A stretch of 64,000 nucleotides of DNA from Arhodomonas sp051195215 (GCF_051195215.1 NZ_JBNAZM010000006.1:1-64000); one strand, 5' to 3'; shown: positions 34,386-43,403, counted from the first letter of the stretch. Numbers and translations are program-made. The notes: generated from the letters alone by a model not told the origin.

Positions 34386-34796
34386 ATGAGGCGTTACCGC
34401 TATGAATCCCAGCGCACGCTGATCGCTCTGATCGCGTTGGCGCTCCTCGCTGTCAGCTTCACCGCCCCGGCGGCACGGGCGGGCATGATCACTACCCGGA
34501 CACTCGCCGCCGAGCAGGCCGGCGAGGCGGCGCGGGAGCGTTTGCAGACGATGATCGAGCGTGAGGACGTGCAGGAACGGCTGGTGGCGCTGGGCGTCGA
34601 TCCGGTGGCCGCCGAGGCGCGAGTCGCCGCCCTGACGGATGCGGAGGCCGAGCAGCTCGCCGCGCGCATGGATGAGCTGCCCGCCGGCGGTGCCGATATC
34701 GTCGGCGCGGCGGTGTTCATTTTCGTCGTCCTGCTCGTCACCGACATTCTCGGGTTCACGGATGTCTTCCCGTTCGTGACCAGTACGGCGCGTTGA
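34386..34796 (+). CDS. PA2779-like small membrane-associated protein
   Basis: 136 residues. A signal peptide (LIALIALALLAVSFTAPAARA) is followed by a helical segment with VQERLVALGVDPVAAEARVAALTDAE and a C-terminal membrane helix (IVGAAVFIFVVLLVTDILGFTDVFPF). This is the pattern of the PA2779 family, which travels with PA2778-like peptidases. The molecular role is unknown. The stop overlaps the ATG of the next gene. Confidence 0.85.
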   Translation: MRRYRYESQRTLIALIALALLAVSFTAPAARAGMITTRTLAAEQAGEAARERLQTMIEREDVQERLVALGVDPVAAEARVAALTDAEAEQLAARMDELPAGGADIVGAAVFIFVVLLVTDILGFTDVFPFVTSTAR

Positions 34797-35758
34797 TGCG
34801 TCTGCGCGTGCCGGGGGGCTGGCGCGCGCCCGTACTGCTCGCTATCGCGTTGCTCGCCGGCTGCACCAGCCTGCCGCGGGAGCGGGTGGCGCTGCCGGAG
34901 CGAGCGACCGCGCCGGAGCTCTCCGCCGTGCCGTTCTTCCCGGATACGGCGTACTACTGCGGCCCGGCCGCACTGGCCACTACCCTTGGTTGGAGCGGCC
35001 GTTCCACCACGCCTGAGGCTCTGGCGGAGCGGATGTACGTTCCCGGCCTCGAAGGCACCCTGCAGGCGGAGCTCCTGGCCGCTGCCCGGCGTGCCGAACG
35101 CCTCGCCTACGTGATTCCCGGGCGGCTCACGGCCGTGGCCGACGAGCTGGCGCAGGGCGAACCGGTTATCGTGCTGCAGAACCTCGCGCTGGGCTGGTGG
35201 CCACGCTGGCACTATGCGGTGGTAGTAGCGGTCGATGCCGACGCGGGAGAGATCGTGCTGCGCTCCGGGGAGCGCCGTCGTCACCGCGTGGCGGCGGAGA
35301 CTTTCGCGCGTACCTGGGCGCGCGGCGGGTACTGGGCGGCCGTGACGCCGGCGCCGGGCAGGTTGCCGGCGACGGCCACGCCGCGGCCGCTGTTCCGGGC
35401 GCTCGCCGACCTCGAAGCCACCGCCTCGCCCGACGCCGCGCTCGCGTACTGGCGCGCTGCTGTCGGGCGCTGGCCCGACAGCGGTCTTCTTGCCCTCGGG
35501 TACGCCAACGCGCTCCATTTCACCGGTCACAGCGAGGCCGCGCGCACGGCGCTTGCGGCTGCCGCCGCCCGTGCCGGCGATCACCGCGCCGAGGTGCTCA
35601 ACAACCTGGCAATGCTGCAGGCTGAGCTCGGCGACCTCGATCAGGCGGAGGCGACGGCGCGCTCGGCGCTCCGGGCCGCCGGCGATGAGCGCCGGCGTTA
35701 CGCGCGGACGCTGGCCGAGATACGTTGCCGGCGCGCTCCCGCAAGCTGCCCGCGGTAG
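34796..35758 (+). CDS. PA2778-like lipoprotein: C39-type peptidase with TPR tail
   Basis: 320 residues. The lipobox LLAGC marks a lipoprotein signal. The middle (about 40-185) is a C39-like cysteine peptidase domain: the nucleophile region is FFPDTAYYCGPAALATTL and the histidine is in WPRWHYAVVVAVD. The C-terminal part has two TPR-like repeats (DAALAYWRAAVGRWPDSGLLALGYANAL in pieces, and AEVLNNLAMLQAELGDLDQAEATARSAL in pieces). Such pairs with PA2779 proteins are widespread but uncharacterised. Start at 34796 overlaps the upstream stop (TGATG). Confidence 0.87.
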   Translation: MRLRVPGGWRAPVLLAIALLAGCTSLPRERVALPERATAPELSAVPFFPDTAYYCGPAALATTLGWSGRSTTPEALAERMYVPGLEGTLQAELLAAARRAERLAYVIPGRLTAVADELAQGEPVIVLQNLALGWWPRWHYAVVVAVDADAGEIVLRSGERRRHRVAAETFARTWARGGYWAAVTPAPGRLPATATPRPLFRALADLEATASPDAALAYWRAAVGRWPDSGLLALGYANALHFTGHSEAARTALAAAAARAGDHRAEVLNNLAMLQAELGDLDQAEATARSALRAAGDERRRYARTLAEIRCRRAPASCPR

Positions 35759-35849
35759 CGGTATTCCCCCCGACAGTGGCCCGTCGCCGGGCGGCGTTGC
35801 GCTGCGCGAGCACTCGCTCGCTTTTTCGGAAGGCGCGACGAACGGCACT

Positions 35850-35876
35850 TAAACTCAGCCGCCGTCCCGCCGTTAG
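35850..35876 (+). promoter_or_regulatory. Sigma28 (FliA)-like promoter of the first chemoreceptor
   Basis: TAAA at 35850-35853, then 15 bp, then GCCGTTAG at 35869-35876. This matches the flagellar consensus TAAA-N15-GCCGATAA with two mismatches. It is 70 bp upstream of the receptor ATG and implies control with motility genes. Confidence 0.72.
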
Positions 35877-35945
35877 CCTTCATAGACGCGCTCTGAACGA
35901 TTGGTCGGGACGCACTGGTGAACGGAGACGGGGGAAGCTGGGACA

Positions 35946-37550
35946 ATGGCCAATGTATCGAACCCTTCGATAGCGGCGACCCAGGCGAGCGGCGATGGGA
36001 CGCAGTCGCTGACGGGATCCATCCGCTTCCGGTTCAACGTGATTACGGCGGTGCTGCTCGTCGCACTGCTCGCCGGGTTCGCCTGGTACAACCAAAAAGC
36101 GACCGAGTCGGCCCTGGAAGGGCAGCTACGCGAGCAGGTGAGCGCGGTGACCCAGCGGCTGCAAAGCAGCCTTCCCGCTACCCTGTGGAACTTCGAGACC
36201 GACCAGGCCAAGAAGCTGGCCGCGGCGGAAACCGCCTCGGACATGATCGCCGCGGTCTATGTGCGCAACGGTGAGGGTGAGCTCGTCACCGGCCAGGTGA
36301 CCGGCGACGATGGCGGGCCCCAAGCGGTGGATGAGCCCCGCGATCACACCGGCGCCCTGACCGAGCAGGTGCCGCTGACCCATGACAGCGGCGATGGTGG
36401 GAAACCCGTCGGCGAGTTGGAGGTGGTCGCAGACCGGTCGACCATTCGCGAGATGCAGCAGGCGAGCCTGGTGCGCGAGTTCGCCCAGACGCTATTGCTG
36501 GTGGTGGTACTGTCGGTTGCCCTCAACCTGCTGCTCGGCCGCCTGGTACTGCGCCCGCTGCGGCGTGTCACGCTTGCCCTGGAGAACATCGCCAGCGGCG
36601 ACGGGGATCTCACCAAGCGTCTGCCCGTTTCCGGGCGCGGCGAGATGAGCCATCTGGCGGAGCGGTTCAACGCGTTCGTCGACAAGATCCACGACGCCAT
36701 GTGCCACGTCACCGAATCCACCCAACAGCTCGCCTCTGCCTCCGAGGAGCTCACGCGGGTGGCCTCGGAGACGCAGTCCGGCATCCAGCGCCAGACCGAC
36801 GACACCGAGCAGATCGCTTCGGCCATCAACGAGATGACCGCGACGGTGCAGGAGATATCACGCAGCGGCTCGGAGGCCGAAGCGGCCGCGTCGCAGACCG
36901 ACCGGGAGGCCCAGAACGGCGGCGCGGTGGTGCGCGAGACGATTCATTCCATCGAGACCCTGGCCTCGGAGATCGAGGCCAGCGAGGCCGCCGTGGACCA
37001 CCTCGCAGCGCGGACCCGCGAGATCGAAACCGTGCTCGACGTGATCCGCGAGGTTACCGAGCAGACCAACCTGCTGGCGCTCAACGCCGCCATCGAAGCG
37101 GCCCGTGCCGGCGAACAGGGGCGTGGCTTCGCGGTGGTGGCCGAGGAGGTGCGTGCGTTGGCGCGGCGTTCGGGGGAATCGGCCGAGCAGATTCGGGAGA
37201 TGATCGAAAAGCTCGTGGCCGACACCCAGAGTGCCGTGGAGCGGATGCACAAGAGCCGGGAGCACTCCGATGCGACGAAGGCCCGCACCGCGCAGGCCGA
37301 CGAGGCGCTGCAGGGCATCCAGCAATCGGCCTCGCGGATTCACGACCAGGTCACCCAGATCGCGACCGCCGCGGAGGAGCAAAGCCAGGTCGCCGACGAG
37401 ATCAACCGCAATATCAACGGCATCGCCGAGGTCGCCACGCACAGCCGCGACAGCATGGCGCAGACGGAGACCTCCAGCGCCGAGCTCGCACGGCTGGGCG
37501 AGCGGCTGCGCACACTCGTCAATCAATTCAGGGTCAACGAATCGGACTAA
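35946..37550 (+). CDS. Methyl-accepting chemotaxis protein
   Basis: 534 residues: a first membrane helix (about 34-54), a periplasmic sensor of about 120 residues, a second helix (about 178-202), a HAMP domain (about 203-255) and the cytoplasmic signalling hairpin. The tip sequence EQTNLLALNAAIEAARAGEQGRGFAVVAEEVRAL (in pieces) is intact, so it should couple to CheA/CheW. The sensor domain is of no type I can name, so the ligand is unknown. There is no C-terminal NWETF-like pentapeptide. A sigma28-like promoter precedes it and a 52-bp perfect palindrome starts within its last codons. Confidence 0.94.
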   Translation: MANVSNPSIAATQASGDGTQSLTGSIRFRFNVITAVLLVALLAGFAWYNQKATESALEGQLREQVSAVTQRLQSSLPATLWNFETDQAKKLAAAETASDMIAAVYVRNGEGELVTGQVTGDDGGPQAVDEPRDHTGALTEQVPLTHDSGDGGKPVGELEVVADRSTIREMQQASLVREFAQTLLLVVVLSVALNLLLGRLVLRPLRRVTLALENIASGDGDLTKRLPVSGRGEMSHLAERFNAFVDKIHDAMCHVTESTQQLASASEELTRVASETQSGIQRQTDDTEQIASAINEMTATVQEISRSGSEAEAAASQTDREAQNGGAVVRETIHSIETLASEIEASEAAVDHLAARTREIETVLDVIREVTEQTNLLALNAAIEAARAGEQGRGFAVVAEEVRALARRSGESAEQIREMIEKLVADTQSAVERMHKSREHSDATKARTAQADEALQGIQQSASRIHDQVTQIATAAEEQSQVADEINRNINGIAEVATHSRDSMAQTETSSAELARLGERLRTLVNQFRVNESD

Positions 37551-37597
37551 TGCGATCACGGGTCATGCCACGTGGCATGACCCGTGATCGCATTAGT
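37546..37597. repeat. Perfect 52-bp palindrome overlapping the chemoreceptor stop codon
   Basis: The left arm, 37546-37571, begins ACTAATGCGATCACGGG, and the right arm, 37572-37597, is its exact reverse complement with no spacer. The TAA stop of the receptor gene is inside the left arm. It would form a very stable RNA hairpin or DNA cruciform. No U run follows, so a simple intrinsic terminator is not certain. Confidence 0.9.
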
Positions 37598-37641
37598 AAG
37601 ACTTTCCGAGCCACCCAAGCGTATCCACGAGAGGAGGGGCT

Positions 37642-38391
37642 ATGCGCGTCATCAAACGGATACTCGTCTCACTCGCCGCTGCCGCTGCATTGTGGGGCAG
37701 CTCGCTGGCCGCCGCCGGGCTCGGTGACCTGCGCATCATGACCGAGCAGTACCCGCCGTATAACTTCGAGCAGAACGGGGAGCTGCGGGGAATCGCCGTC
37801 GAGCTGCTGCTCGCGGCCGCCGATGCGGCCGGGCAGCCCCTGCGCAAGAGTGACATCGATGTGCTTCCGTGGGCGCGCGGCTATCGCACCGTGCAGAAGA
37901 AGCCCGAGACCATGCTGTTCTCCATGACCCGTACCGAAGAGCGCGACCCGCTGTTCAAGTGGGTGGGCCCCATCGCCGATACCCGTATCGCGCTGGTGGC
38001 GAGGAAGGACGCCAACGTGGAGATCGGCTCCGAGGCGGAGATCGCCGATTACCGCATCGCCGTGGTGCGCGACGACATCGGCGAGCAGTTACTGCGGGAG
38101 GTTGGTGTCGGCGATTCGAGCCTGGATATCAGCGTCGACCCGGAAAGCGCCATGAAGAAGCTCAAGGCGGGCCGTGTCGACCTCTGGGCCTATGAGGAAA
38201 ACGTCGCCAAGTGGCTCATCAACCAGTCCGGCGATGACTTCGCCAACTACGAGGCGGTGCACGTGCTGAGCGAGAGTCAGCTTTACTATGCGTTTCACAA
38301 GGATACGCCGAAGTCGGTGATCGAGGGATTCCGCGACGCGCTGGATTCGGTGCCGGCGGACAAGGTCGAGGCGATCAAGTCGCACTACTGA
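37642..38391 (+). CDS. Family 3-like periplasmic solute-binding protein
   Basis: 249 residues with a signal peptide (VSLAAAAALWGSSLAAA) and the amino-acid-type binding fold: IMTEQYPPYNFEQNGELRGI at the N terminus and MLFSMTRTEERDPLFKWVGPI in the hinge region. There is no adjacent permease or ATPase. Relatives of this branch (PBPb without partner genes) are often signalling or accessory proteins. Its position right behind a chemoreceptor makes it a candidate ligand-presenting partner, but that is only inferred from position. A GAGAGGAGG site precedes the ATG. Confidence 0.85.
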   Translation: MRVIKRILVSLAAAAALWGSSLAAAGLGDLRIMTEQYPPYNFEQNGELRGIAVELLLAAADAAGQPLRKSDIDVLPWARGYRTVQKKPETMLFSMTRTEERDPLFKWVGPIADTRIALVARKDANVEIGSEAEIADYRIAVVRDDIGEQLLREVGVGDSSLDISVDPESAMKKLKAGRVDLWAYEENVAKWLINQSGDDFANYEAVHVLSESQLYYAFHKDTPKSVIEGFRDALDSVPADKVEAIKSHY

Positions 38392-38433
38392 GGTCCCGCG
38401 TGCACACGGCCCGGACAGTGGTATCGGGCCGGA

Positions 38434-38467
38434 GCCCGGGGCGCAGCGGTGACGCTGCGCCCCGGGC
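38434..38467. terminator. Bidirectional terminator between convergent genes
   Basis: GCCCGGGGCGCAGCG (38434-38448) and CGCTGCGCCCCGGGC (38453-38467) form a perfect 15-bp stem with a GTGA loop, midway between the two stop codons at 38391 and 38471. Confidence 0.85.
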
Positions 38468-38470
38468 ATT

Positions 38471-39685
38471 TCAGGACACCAGCTCGGTGCGAACCCGGAC
38501 CTCGGCGTGCAATGTGCGGTGCACCGGGCATTTGTCGGCGATCTCGAGGAGCTTGCCGCGTTGCTCGTCGCTGAGCTCGCCATGGAGGACCACGCGCCGG
38601 GCGATCTCATCGAGCCTGCCTTCGCGGGTCTCACATTCCTCGCAGTCACTCGCGTGGATCTTGGTGTGGTCGAGCAGCACCTGCACGCGTTCCAGTGCCA
38701 GACCCTTGCGCTCGGCGTACAGGCGCAGCGTCATCGCTGTACACGCGCCCAGGCCTGCGAGCAGGTAATCGTAAGGGGAGGGGCCCGTATCCGTTCCGCC
38801 GGCGGATTCCGGTTCGTCGGCGAGCAGCTCGTGGCCGCCGGCGCGCACGCGCTGCTGGAAACGGCCCGCCCCCGTTTCCTCCACCAGTACCTGCGCGTCG
38901 GCGCCGGCGTTCGCTCGTGGCCGTGTCTCGGGCAGGTAGCGTGCCGCCCAGGCGGCGAGCACCGTCGCTGCGTACTCCGCATCCGCCGGGCGCGAGAGCA
39001 GGTGATCGGTGTCGTCCAGCGATACGAAGCTTTTCGGGTGGCGGGCATGCTCGAAGATCTGCCGGGCATTGTCCACGCCGACGATGGCGTCCCGGGGCGA
39101 ATGCATCACCAGCAGCGGGTGGGCGAGCTCGCGCAGGCGCGCGGACTGGTCCTGTCCGCGGGCGTCCTCCACGAATGAACGGCTGATCCGGAAGGACCGC
39201 CCCGCCAGGCTGACGGTCGCCTCGCCTTCGGTCTCGATGGTCTCGAGGTGATCGCCGAGGTGCGCGAGGACGTGCTCGGCTTCGAACGGGGCGCCGATCA
39301 CGGCAACCGCCGCGGTTTCGGGAATCCGCGACGCCGCCGCGAGCACGGCGGCACCGCCGAGACTGTGGCCGATGAGCAGGGACACTGGCCGCCCGGTCTC
39401 GCGCATGAAGTCGGCGGCGGCCACCAGGTCGTCGATGTTCGAGCTGAATCCGGCGTTGGCGAACTCGCCTTCGCTGCCGCCGAGGCCCGTGAAATCGAAG
39501 CGCAGGGTGGCAATACCCTGTGCCGCGAGCGCAGCGGCGATGCGCCCCGCCGCGCGGATGTCCTTGCCGCAGGTGAAACAGTGCGCAAACAATGCCCAGG
39601 CCCGCGGCGTGCCTGCGGGCAGATCGAGGCGCGCGGCCAGGCGCTGGCCGTCGGTACCGGTGAAATCGAGGCGTTGACTGGCCAT
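38471..39685 (-). CDS. Alpha/beta hydrolase - OsmC fusion protein
   Basis: 404 residues. Residues about 1-255 form an alpha/beta hydrolase: oxyanion region FAHCFTCGKD, nucleophile elbow IGHSLGG (serine), the acid in HSPRDAIVG and a histidine in DDTDHLL. Residues about 265-404 form an OsmC peroxiredoxin-like domain with its two redox cysteines in LAGLGACTAMTLR and DKCPVHRTL. The OsmC part contains an inserted CEEC-containing loop (HASDCEECETREG). Such fusions are a known family, with the OsmC half expected to reduce organic hydroperoxides; the natural substrate of the hydrolase half is unknown. Start at 39685. Confidence 0.92.
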   Translation of the reverse strand: MASQRLDFTGTDGQRLAARLDLPAGTPRAWALFAHCFTCGKDIRAAGRIAAALAAQGIATLRFDFTGLGGSEGEFANAGFSSNIDDLVAAADFMRETGRPVSLLIGHSLGGAAVLAAASRIPETAAVAVIGAPFEAEHVLAHLGDHLETIETEGEATVSLAGRSFRISRSFVEDARGQDQSARLRELAHPLLVMHSPRDAIVGVDNARQIFEHARHPKSFVSLDDTDHLLSRPADAEYAATVLAAWAARYLPETRPRANAGADAQVLVEETGAGRFQQRVRAGGHELLADEPESAGGTDTGPSPYDYLLAGLGACTAMTLRLYAERKGLALERVQVLLDHTKIHASDCEECETREGRLDEIARRVVLHGELSDEQRGKLLEIADKCPVHRTLHAEVRVRTELVS

Positions 39686-39743
39686 GATCGCGTCTCCCTG
39701 TGGCTTGCGTCGAAAGCGTAGTTGCCCGTCGGCGCCGCCGCCT

Positions 39744-39770
39744 CCCTTGGCAGGCGAGAGATCCCAAGGG
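39744..39770 (+). other. Hairpin in the leader of the TAXI TRAP operon
   Basis: CCCTTGG (39744-39750) pairs with CCAAGGG (39764-39770), about 90 bp before the TAXI gene. It lies in the divergent gap and could be an operator or leader structure; nothing more can be said. Confidence 0.35.
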
Positions 39771-39857
39771 TAGGGTAAGTGCACTGCTTCGGCGGTCGAA
39801 GCTGACGCAGGCTAACCAACGCAAGCGAACAAGAATACACAGGGGAGGAGCGGTCAC

Positions 39858-40820
39858 ATGCGCTTATTCAAGGGCCTCGCCATCGTGGTGCTGACGGCGT
39901 GCGTCTCCACCGCCTTCGCGCAGCAGCGCCTGTCCATCGCCACAGGCGGTACCGGCGGCACTTACTATCCTTACGGGGGCGGTCTCGCCGAGCTCATTGG
40001 CGAGCACATCGATGGCTACTCGGCCGTCGCGGAGGTCACCGGCGCTTCCGTCGAGAATATGGGGCTCATCCACAGGGGCGACTCCGACCTCGCCATTGCC
40101 CTGGCGGACACGGTCCATGCCGCCTATCGGGGTTCCGGCCCGTTCGAGGGTCGTCAGGTCGCCAAGGTGCGGGCGCTCGCCTCGATCTACCCGAATGCGG
40201 TGCAGATCGTCACCCTGGCGGATTCGGGTATCGAGTCCCTGGCGGATCTCGAGGGCAAGCGGGTGTCCGTGGGTGCACCCGGTAGCGGCACGGAAGTCAA
40301 TGCCCGCACCGTCCTCGAAGCCAACGGTATTACCTACGATCAGTTCGAGCCCCACCGGCTGAACTTCAACGAGACCGCCGACGCGCTGCGTGACGGTGAC
40401 ATCGACGCCGGCATCTGGAGTGTGGGGCCGCCCACTAGCTCTATCATCAACCTGGCGACCACCCGCGATATCCGCCTGGTCGCGCTCACCGACGAGGAAA
40501 TCGGCAACGCCATCGAGGCCGAGCCGGTTCTGGCCTCCTACACGCTGCGCAAGGGGATCTACGAGGGCGTGGAGGAACCGGTGAAGACTGTCAGCGTCCC
40601 CAACGTGCTCACCGTCAACGCCGATATGTCCGAGGATCTCGCCTACCAGATCACCAAGGTGCTCTTCGAGCAGACGCAGGCGCTGATCGACATCCACCCG
40701 GCGGCCAACGACACCACCGTGGAATTCAGCCTCAACTCCACGCCCGTTCCGTTCCATCCGGGGGCATTGCGCTACTACGAGGAGACCGGCCAGGAGGTGC
40801 CGGAGAAGCTGCGTCCGTGA
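39858..40820 (+). CDS. TAXI-family TRAP solute-binding protein
   Basis: 320 residues with a signal peptide (LAIVVLTACVSTAFA) and the TAXI hallmark IATGGTGGTYYPYGGGLAEL. The GSGTEVNARTVLEANGI and VGPPTSSIINLA segments also match. TAXI proteins are distinct from DctP and work with a fused DctQ-DctM permease, encoded two genes on. Known relatives bind glutamate, 2-oxoglutarate or other small acids, so the ligand here is open. The ATG at 39858 follows GGGGAGGAGCGG. Confidence 0.93.
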   Translation: MRLFKGLAIVVLTACVSTAFAQQRLSIATGGTGGTYYPYGGGLAELIGEHIDGYSAVAEVTGASVENMGLIHRGDSDLAIALADTVHAAYRGSGPFEGRQVAKVRALASIYPNAVQIVTLADSGIESLADLEGKRVSVGAPGSGTEVNARTVLEANGITYDQFEPHRLNFNETADALRDGDIDAGIWSVGPPTSSIINLATTRDIRLVALTDEEIGNAIEAEPVLASYTLRKGIYEGVEEPVKTVSVPNVLTVNADMSEDLAYQITKVLFEQTQALIDIHPAANDTTVEFSLNSTPVPFHPGALRYYEETGQEVPEKLRP

Positions 40821-40830
40821 CGGTGCCGCG

Positions 40831-41355
40831 TTGAGCGTGTCTGCCGCGCGACGCCGCGGATTGCCGGGGCGAGCCGTCATGCTCGCTCTGGCAATCGCCT
40901 GGGCGGCGCCCGCCGGCGCACAACCCGCCTTCCTCGAAGCCGTTGCGCGGGGCGATCACGTGCTCGCGGCCTTCCCGCTCGCGCCCGGTGAACGCTGGTG
41001 CGTGCTCTGGCACCACTCGGTTCAGGGTTTCGAGGTGCGTGACTGCTACGTCTATCGCGACGACCGCATGGTGCTGGAGCGCAGTCACCAGCCCGACTAT
41101 GCCGCCGGCCTCGGGCCGGTAGTCGGCCGGGGGCGGCCACGCTCCGATGGCCGCGGCGGGTACTGGATCGAGGATATCGACGAGCCGGTGCCGGGGGACG
41201 GTTACATCCTGCGCGTGGGTTCGTCGCGGGTCGATCACCGCATCGCCGCTGGCGGGCGTATCGTCAGTCTGAGTGCCCTGGCGGCCGGCGAGGCGGTGAC
41301 CATCCGCGTGTACCGGAGCGACGAAACCCGACATGAGGACACGAGCCAACCATGA
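40831..41355 (+). CDS. DUF1850 protein of the TAXI TRAP operon
   Basis: 174 residues with an N-terminal signal peptide (LALAIAWAAPAGAQ) and a DUF1850 domain: LAPGERWCVLWHHSVQGFEVRDCY and GYILRVGSSRVDHRI in part. DUF1850 genes are commonly placed between the TAXI binding protein and its permease, as here, though their role is unknown. Two cysteines in the core could form a disulfide. The start is uncertain: TTG 40831, GTG 40837 or ATG 40879 are in frame and none has a strong ribosome site. Confidence 0.82.
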   Translation: MSVSAARRRGLPGRAVMLALAIAWAAPAGAQPAFLEAVARGDHVLAAFPLAPGERWCVLWHHSVQGFEVRDCYVYRDDRMVLERSHQPDYAAGLGPVVGRGRPRSDGRGGYWIEDIDEPVPGDGYILRVGSSRVDHRIAAGGRIVSLSALAAGEAVTIRVYRSDETRHEDTSQP

Positions 41356-43403
41356 GCATGACAAGCGAAGAAGTGCCTCTGCCGGGCCAGAAGCCCGGTC
41401 TGCAACCCCGGCCCGTGGTGTGGCTGATCACCCTCATCGGGGTGGGGCTGTCGCTCTTCCAGCTCTATACCGCCGGCGTCGAACCGCTGGGGCTGTTCTA
41501 TCAGCGCAGCATCCACCTCGCGCTGATCATGATGATGGCGTTCCTGATCTTCCCCGTCGGTGGCATCCGTCGTCGCCGTGGCGTCATCGGCTGGATCGTC
41601 GACATCGCCTTTTTCGGCGGCGCCGTGCTCTCCGGTTTCTACCTCTGTTACAACCTGGACGCGATCTTCTACCGCGCCGGTTTCTGGAACCAGACGGATA
41701 TCATTGTCGGCGTCATCGCCACGATCACGTTGCTGGAGGCCTCGCGCCGCGCGGTCGGCCTCGGCATGACGGTCATAGGCTGCATCGCCATCGTCTATGT
41801 GCTCGCCGGCCCGCGCGGTGCTCTGCCCTGGTTCTCCGATCTGCTGCCGGGTGTTCTCGGCCATCGCGGCTACGGCATCGACCGTCTCATCGGCCAGCTC
41901 TATCTCGGCCAGGAAGGCATCTACGGGCTGCCGCTGGGCGTGGCGGCGACGTATGTATTCATTTTCGTGCTCTTCGGCGCCTTCCTCGAAGTGACCGGCG
42001 CCGGTCATTTCTTCATCGATCTCGCCTACGCGGCCACTGGCCGCCAGCGCGGCGGCCCCGCGAAAGCCTCGGTGATCGCCTCGGCGGCCATGGGCTCCAT
42101 CTCGGGCAGTGCCATCGCCAACGTCGTCACCACCGGCGCGTTCACGATTCCGTTGATGAAGCGCCTCGGCTATCGGCCGGCACAGGCGGCGGGTGTGGAG
42201 GCGGCCGCCAGCACCGGCGGGCAGATCATGCCCCCGTTGATGGGTGCGGGCGCGTTCCTGATCGCGGAGTACACCAATGTGCCGTACCTGGAGATCGTGA
42301 AGATCAGCATCCTGCCGGCGATCCTGTACTTCACGACGGTGTACCTGTTCGTGCACGTGATCGCCGTCAAGGAGGGCATGCGAGGACTGCCGGCAAGCGA
42401 GCTGCCATCCCTCGCCGAGGTGATGAAGCGGGGCTGGCACTTCCTGGTTCCCCTCGCGGTGCTGGTCTACCTGCTGGTGCGTGCCATGTCGCCGACCACC
42501 GTGGGCTTCTACGCGATTCTCAGCATCGTGGCCGTCGCCGTGCTGCGCGCGCTCATCACCCTGCTCTTCGCAGAGGACCCGGAACGCCCGCGGCGTTTCG
42601 ATGCAGGCATGCTCGCCGGTGCCTGTCGCCTGGGTCTCTATCGCCTTGTCCAGGCCCTCGAGGTGGGGGCGCGCAATGCCGTGGCCGTGAGCGTCGCCTG
42701 CGCGGTGGCGGGGATCATCGTCGGGGCCGTGGGGCTGACCGGCCTGGGGCTGAAATTCTCGTCGCTGATGGTGGCGTTCTCCGGGGGCAACATCGTGCTG
42801 GCCCTGTTGCTGGTGCTGGCGGCGAGCCTGGTGCTGGGCATGGGGCTGCCGGTGACGGCGAGCTACATCGTGCTCATCGTGCTGGTGGGGCCGGCGCTGA
42901 CCAACGAGTTCGGCATCCCCCTGCTCATCGCGCACCTGGTGGTGTTCTGGTATTCGCAGGATTCCAATGTCACGCCGCCCATCGCCCTGGCCGGCTTCGC
43001 GGGCGCAGCGATCGCCGGCTGCCGGCCGATGGATGCCGGCATCCAGGCCTGGAAATTCGCCAAGGGGCTCTACCTCATCCCGCTGTTCATGGTGTTCAAC
43101 CCGGAGATCATCGTCGGCGGACCGGTACACGTCATCGCCTGGAATGCGATGATCGCGCTGGTGGCGCTGGGCGCGTTCGCCGCCACGCTCGAGGGCTATC
43201 TCTTCACCCGCCTCGGCGTGGTGCCGCGATTGCTGCTCGCGTTCTCCATGGTGGCTGTTTTCTACCCCAGCTTCCTGGTGGAGCTGGCGGGATTCGTCAC
43301 CATTTGCGCGGTACTTGCCATCAACCGCCTGCAGAGTCGAGCGGGTATGGATGACGGGGCTCAGGGGCAGGTGCAGCGGACACCGGAGTCGCCGGGGCCA
43401 TAG
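41352..43403 (+). CDS. TRAP permease, fused DctQ-DctM (TAXI type)
   Basis: 683 residues with about 17-18 helices. The first 150 residues are a DctQ-like four-helix part, and the rest is DctM-like with ASTGGQIMPPLMGAGAFL and SNVTPPIALAGFAGAAIAG. The fused layout is normal for TAXI transporters. The C terminus has four extra helices (from about 570) and a short charged tail. It overlaps the DUF1850 gene by four bases and closes the operon. Confidence 0.94.
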   Translation: MSMTSEEVPLPGQKPGLQPRPVVWLITLIGVGLSLFQLYTAGVEPLGLFYQRSIHLALIMMMAFLIFPVGGIRRRRGVIGWIVDIAFFGGAVLSGFYLCYNLDAIFYRAGFWNQTDIIVGVIATITLLEASRRAVGLGMTVIGCIAIVYVLAGPRGALPWFSDLLPGVLGHRGYGIDRLIGQLYLGQEGIYGLPLGVAATYVFIFVLFGAFLEVTGAGHFFIDLAYAATGRQRGGPAKASVIASAAMGSISGSAIANVVTTGAFTIPLMKRLGYRPAQAAGVEAAASTGGQIMPPLMGAGAFLIAEYTNVPYLEIVKISILPAILYFTTVYLFVHVIAVKEGMRGLPASELPSLAEVMKRGWHFLVPLAVLVYLLVRAMSPTTVGFYAILSIVAVAVLRALITLLFAEDPERPRRFDAGMLAGACRLGLYRLVQALEVGARNAVAVSVACAVAGIIVGAVGLTGLGLKFSSLMVAFSGGNIVLALLLVLAASLVLGMGLPVTASYIVLIVLVGPALTNEFGIPLLIAHLVVFWYSQDSNVTPPIALAGFAGAAIAGCRPMDAGIQAWKFAKGLYLIPLFMVFNPEIIVGGPVHVIAWNAMIALVALGAFAATLEGYLFTRLGVVPRLLLAFSMVAVFYPSFLVELAGFVTICAVLAINRLQSRAGMDDGAQGQVQRTPESPGP

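Noticed and set aside
41235..43130. Minus-strand open frame of about 630 codons opposite the TAXI permease
   Set aside because: Translation is a His/Gln/Asp-rich antisense artefact; the plus strand has a clear permease.
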